64,000 nt of DNA, from the NCBI GenBank assembly GCA_004194705.1, contig SADC01000531.1, positions 40,328 through 104,327 on the forward strand, written 5' to 3'. The position numbers were made by a program, and so were the translations under genes. Within the stretch, counting starts at the first letter, position 1. Each line of letters starts with the position of its first letter. The notes under the pieces are model-generated. The model had not been told where the DNA came from. It searched no databases and saw only the letters and a program-made list of their open reading frames with translations. The DNA comes from Ditylenchus dipsaci (Eukaryota > Nematoda > Chromadorea > Rhabditida > Anguinidae). Shown one piece after another: positions 60,286 to 64,000 of this stretch.

Positions 60286-61261
60286 TTCAAAAACACGTTC
60301 AAAAACACGTCGGATGCTGGGCTCTGGCCCGGCCTTGTAGAACGAGGGAAATGCTCTTCGGTGAAAAAGCAAAGATGTTGAATATAGTTTGAATACTGGG
60401 CCTACCGCATAAATAACTCTGGTATGCATGTTTTCATGCATACAGAGTCACTTTCGAGTGATTTGTCTCTAAGGTATGTGGGTGTGCGCATCTCAACTCC
60501 AAGCCCCCTGCGCCCCCCGAAGAGGGGCGGAGGGGCTTGGAGTTATATGACAGTAGCGTCAAAAAAGCTATTAGGTTTTCTACAATGGGCGGGTGTAGGT
60601 GCATGTGTTAGTTGATGTCCGTGGAAGTTCGAGGAGTTCTTACTAAGCAATTTTGTCTGTTTAAGGGTCTAACTTCTCTCAGTTTCAGTTAGGGCTGGAA
60701 TATGGTCATTTTCGAATCCGGTCATATCACCGATCATATTTGGTTATATTCGGTCGTTTTCCATTTTCAATGTTTGTGCCAAAAAAATTTAAAGAAGAAG
60801 GGAAACTGCCCTTCTAATTGAAGTGGAATTAAAACTTACTGTGAAATTAGAAAAAATTTTTAACACCGGTGCAGGGTAGGCCAGCGTGTGTTAGGACGGA
60901 CTCAAAGATGTTCCCCAAACTACAAAAAGGTAAAAAAAATGTTTGGTGAAAAACAGCCACTTTTAAGATTACCCTGGCATGGATACTTACGTACTTCTTT
61001 TAGGTATAAGGTCCTAGATATTACCATCTCCAATCTAGATACCTGGTTCTTGATAACACGACCTGGGCAATACTACCTGAATTTGAAACCTTTACACCGC
61101 TGGGGTACAACCACCTAGTACACAGATCAAGAGTCTATGCGGTCACGCTGGCGCAGCTAGTTCGGTCAGAAGATGTGTTTTCGAACGTTGAGATACCATA
61201 CAGGTAATTTGTGTACCTTTAGATAGTCGCGGTAATAGGTAGCAGGCATAGTAGCCGCCCG

Positions 61262-61533
61262 TTGGGGCTGCCAGTTGGGATGGCCGCCAGTTGACCCTCG
61301 TTCATTGCCACCTGTTTTGAATTGTCCCCCACCAATTCAAATTTTTGCCTAATTATTCAACTTCTGTGCGATTTTCAGCTCGGTTTTTAACAAAACAAGT
61401 CATAGAATTTAATTTAGGTACAGTTTTGTTAGAAACCAAGTTGAAAAAATACATACGTAAATACAACTATAAAAAAAAATTTGGATTGGCGGGGGACAAC
61501 CGTTGTTGGAGACGGCAATGGCCCACACCCTTT
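61262..61533. repeat. MITE, variant of the AAAGGGCATGCCC superfamily
   Basis: Left gtcccccaccaattcaaatt and right ttggattggcgggggacaac, ending acggcaatggcccacaccct. Pair with 54655-54889. Confidence 0.65.
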
Positions 61534-62144
61534 AAAATTTGAATTTCCTTGTAGTTCAACTCAAACAAAACGTCAAGAATTAAATTGCCGTTTTTACGCG
61601 CCTTTTTAATTTTTTGTCTATCTTCACCAAAAAGAACTGTTTTTTGCAAAAAGCACACGGTCTTTTACTGCAAAAGATCTTGTTTTAGAAATACATCGTA
61701 TGCCTTTTTCAAAATCTTGTTTGTCGTTACATGAGCTCCGTGAATAATTTTCTGGCATCCCATAACTAGTCATGCATCATGTCATTATGAAAAGATAAGT
61801 CATTATGAAAAGATTTTTTTTGGTTAAATGCATAATTTTCCGCTTAGCTAATGTTTCACCTAACTATCCAGATGTGGAATTAGGCCTCTAGATCTGTTAA
61901 AATGCTGGTTTTGAATCTGTTTCAGTTTTCACATAATCAAATGCTAAAAACACGTTTAGAAAAGGGCGCGGACTCAAAAAGTTACAAGAGAAGTCAAACA
62001 TCTCACACAGAAATGATAAGAGGTCAACTAGATAATAAAGCTGTTTAACTGTAGTTATTGCAATTTTTAGATGGCGCCAAGAAAATAGAGAGCCGTCGGT
62101 TTATCATTTCGACCCAACTTTTTTTGGCTGAAATAATTTTGTCT

Positions 62145-62280
62145 CGCAGGTCTGTCTGTCTCGCGAGACTGTCTCGCAAGACAAAAAGCACCATGTTCGC
62201 GAACATGTTTACGTGACTTTGTCTCGCGAGACACATTTTTTGTCTCGCAAGAAGTGTCTCGTGTCTCGCGGGATTCTGTG
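62145..62280. repeat. Cluster of TCTCGCGAGAC palindromes
   Basis: About eight copies of gtctcgcgagac or gtctcgcaag in both orientations within 135 bp, some 430 bp upstream of the start of the last gene. Confidence 0.7.
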
Positions 62281-62708
62281 GAGGCTACCAGCATAGCAGG
62301 GCTGAAAATGGTTACAATCGATTGCTCGGTGATTTCCGGTCCTGAAGTCAAAAAAACTTAATGAAAAAGTAAATTAAACACCTCCAGAGGAACTTGAACT
62401 TTCGACAATAGGCGATGCGGGCACTACTGAAGTTTGCCGTGCCAAAATCAACTCGATCCCCCAAGCTAAACAAAAAAACCAGGGGACCAGCTCTTTTTTT
62501 GGTAAAACGTCGCTCGCTACAAGTTGTGACTCGCTACAGCAAAGGAACAGTTCGATTCCCCCACGAGTAAAATCATTTTTTTAATGTCAAAATTCAAGCT
62601 TTTTGTGTTTTTTTTTGTCTTTTACTCGTGTTTATTATTCATGCAGTTGCCTATTCTTTTCTTTCGTTTTGTTTGTGCTTCTATGCTGTTTTTTTAAGAA
62701 AAAGGAAC

Positions 62709-64000
62709 ATGAACGCTGCTAATGCTCTCATGCGGCCAACCATAACTCATTCTCAGCGCATAGGAGCAAGATCAAAGCCAACAACATACACAGAAGACGG
62801 CACAGGCTGCTATTCTTTGTTTTTCGTGCTTATATCTTCAATAATACTTTTAGGTTGCTATGTGTGGACTCTAGCTGACGGATGCCGTATGTCAGTTGTT
62901 TCCGGTGGCCGCGCGTACAAAAGAGTCAATGGGGACCTCGGATTGCCAGTTTGCGCTATGATTTTCAAACTAATAAGTAGATGGATATCCAGAGAATTAC
63001 ACACGTTTGCTTGCCGAAGAGTATCAATCAGGTGACTTTTACTAGCATGTATTTAGTTAAACAGATACTCTGCTAATTGGATTAATGTTCGTAAGTGTCA
63101 ACAAGCTAGCTCGGGCACGCTTGAGAACAGTGCTGGCAATTTGAATCATTGCTCAATGATCAAATAAAAATTAAATTTGAATCGTGATTCAAATGAATCA
63201 CAGTTATCAAGAAATTATTTGAATCATGAATTCAAATTATTTTGTAATTTGAATCATGATTCATTTGAATCAGAGATAGCTGTGCATTCATTTAAATCAT
63301 GAGTCAAATTAATTTTTAATTTGAATCATATCATTTGAATCACAGTCATCATGATTCAAATGAATCACGATTCAAATTCCAAAATTAATTGACTCATGTT
63401 CATATGAATCACAGTTATCAGTGATTCGTATGAATCTTGATTCAAATTATCATGAGTCAATTGTCATGAGTCAAATTATTTTCAGTCAAATTAATTCGAC
63501 TCAATTCTATGTACTCGCTATTTTTTACAGTGGATTTTATGGATTTGAAAGCCTTCTTTTATGCGTTTCACTTTAGCGAAATTTTGATGGAGCAATCAAC
63601 AGCTTTGATTCGACAGTCAGTCTTTCGTCGCCAACTTCATCCATTGGCAAAAAAAGAAGCCAGGTCCCAAGGTGCTTTTTGGATAGTTAGGTTTATATCT
63701 TTTTTGTTGTTCAGCTTCCGTTCTTCATAAGCTTTTTTTTGTGAAGGGAAGTGCTTGAATGTGGATACGTTCCCAAAGACAAGTACACTGCGAGCAACGC
63801 CAAACTCAGCTGCATAACAGTCATCCGCATCTGCCTATCTTCAACGAAGAGATCCATCTTAAGCTTCTGGCTTTGTACGCTGCTACCTCTTTCGAATGTC
63901 CCTTGCCACATCGAAAACCATACTTGAAGGTTTTTAGGTGTATAGCTTTGACCATAATTTTATACTATTTTAGGAGCTTTGTCTATGATCCCGGGATTCA
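62709..64000 (+). CDS. 5' part of an unrecognised, probably membrane, protein gene
   Basis: I do not recognise the family. The start ATG at 62709 follows a possible acceptor (ttttttaag). Exon 1 runs to 63031 (donor gtgact). It begins NAANALMRPTITHSQRIG, then has a hydrophobic stretch YSLFFVLISSIILLGCYVW that should span the membrane, then GGRAYKRVNGDLGLP. The 63032-63530 intron is filled with a palindromic repeat. A second exon starts at 63531 and a third near 63718. Good coding sequence is seen in the last part (FNEEIHLKLLALYAATSFEC, PHRKPYLK, ending at about 63930), and another exon begins near 63975 (SFVYDPGI). Frames do not join cleanly in exons 2 and 3; in exon 2 two frames are plausible (QSTALIRQSVFRRQL or NSFDSTVSLSSPTSS). 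The gene continues past the right edge. Confidence 0.55.
63135..63505. repeat. Palindromic ATTTGAATCATGATTCAAAT array
   Basis: About 20 copies of gaatca / tgattc arranged as repeated palindromes (attcaaatgaatcacagtta), filling most of an intron. No unit is exact over long distances. It would fold into many alternative hairpins. Confidence 0.8.

Larger units (their letters stand above)
59850..62708. other. Intergenic repeats before the last gene
   Basis: Holds two MITEs of the AAAGGGCATGCCC superfamily (60080-60285 and 61262-61533), the hairpin family copy at 60390-60545, a partial GCCTTGGTCCC-family piece near 60875, and a cluster of TCTCGCGAGAC words (62145-62280). No exon was seen. Confidence 0.5.

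Overview
This window is nuclear DNA from a nematode: AT-rich, with split genes, many 30-60 bp introns and very dense repeats. The assignment rests on protein similarity. The cGMP-dependent protein kinase at 31.8-41.8 kb reads like C. elegans EGL-4, including the pseudosubstrate stretch [11 protein letters not shown] and the micro-exon peptide ETHTDWIV. The guanylate cyclase at the left edge also has a nematode-like H-NOX/HNOBA sequence. I cannot name the species; a repeat-rich non-Caenorhabditis nematode would fit.

Layout. (1) 1-8434, minus: a soluble guanylate cyclase with part of its H-NOX domain and the HNOBA linker; its catalytic part lies left of the window. (2) 12220-15062, minus: a ten-exon gene of unknown function. 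(3) 20831-21946, minus: a five-exon gene for a predicted membrane protein. (4) 31807-41819, plus: egl-4/PKG from the N-terminal coiled coil to the stop codon. (5) 47210-55749, plus: mitochondrial RNA polymerase (POLRMT/RPOM-1), about 31 exons with the polymerase motifs intact. (6) 57434-58053: remains of a hAT transposase inside a precisely bounded element. (7) 62709-64000, plus: the 5' part of an unrecognised, probably membrane, gene.

Between and inside these genes lie dozens of fold-back (MITE-like) elements. Many have clear ends: 8-bp target duplications with CAG/TAG termini (hAT type), or TA duplications with CAGTnnAACCTC- or CCGTA-type termini (pogo/Tigger or Tc1 type). Several are nested. 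In many, the arms are tandem repeats of a short unit taken from the terminus. One family carries tRNA-like ends (pol III A/B-box-like) at both termini, and another has (GCCTAA)n cores that resemble the nematode telomere repeat.

Nearly every reading-frame break in the host genes can be explained by loss of one base, mostly in a short homopolymer, while splice sites and catalytic motifs stay intact. This looks like uncorrected long-read consensus error, not pseudogenes, so every CDS here must be read as a set of exons with frame corrections.

Functionally, the window holds a cGMP producer (soluble guanylate cyclase) and the main cGMP effector kinase (EGL-4) about 23 kb apart, plus the enzyme that transcribes the mitochondrial genome.
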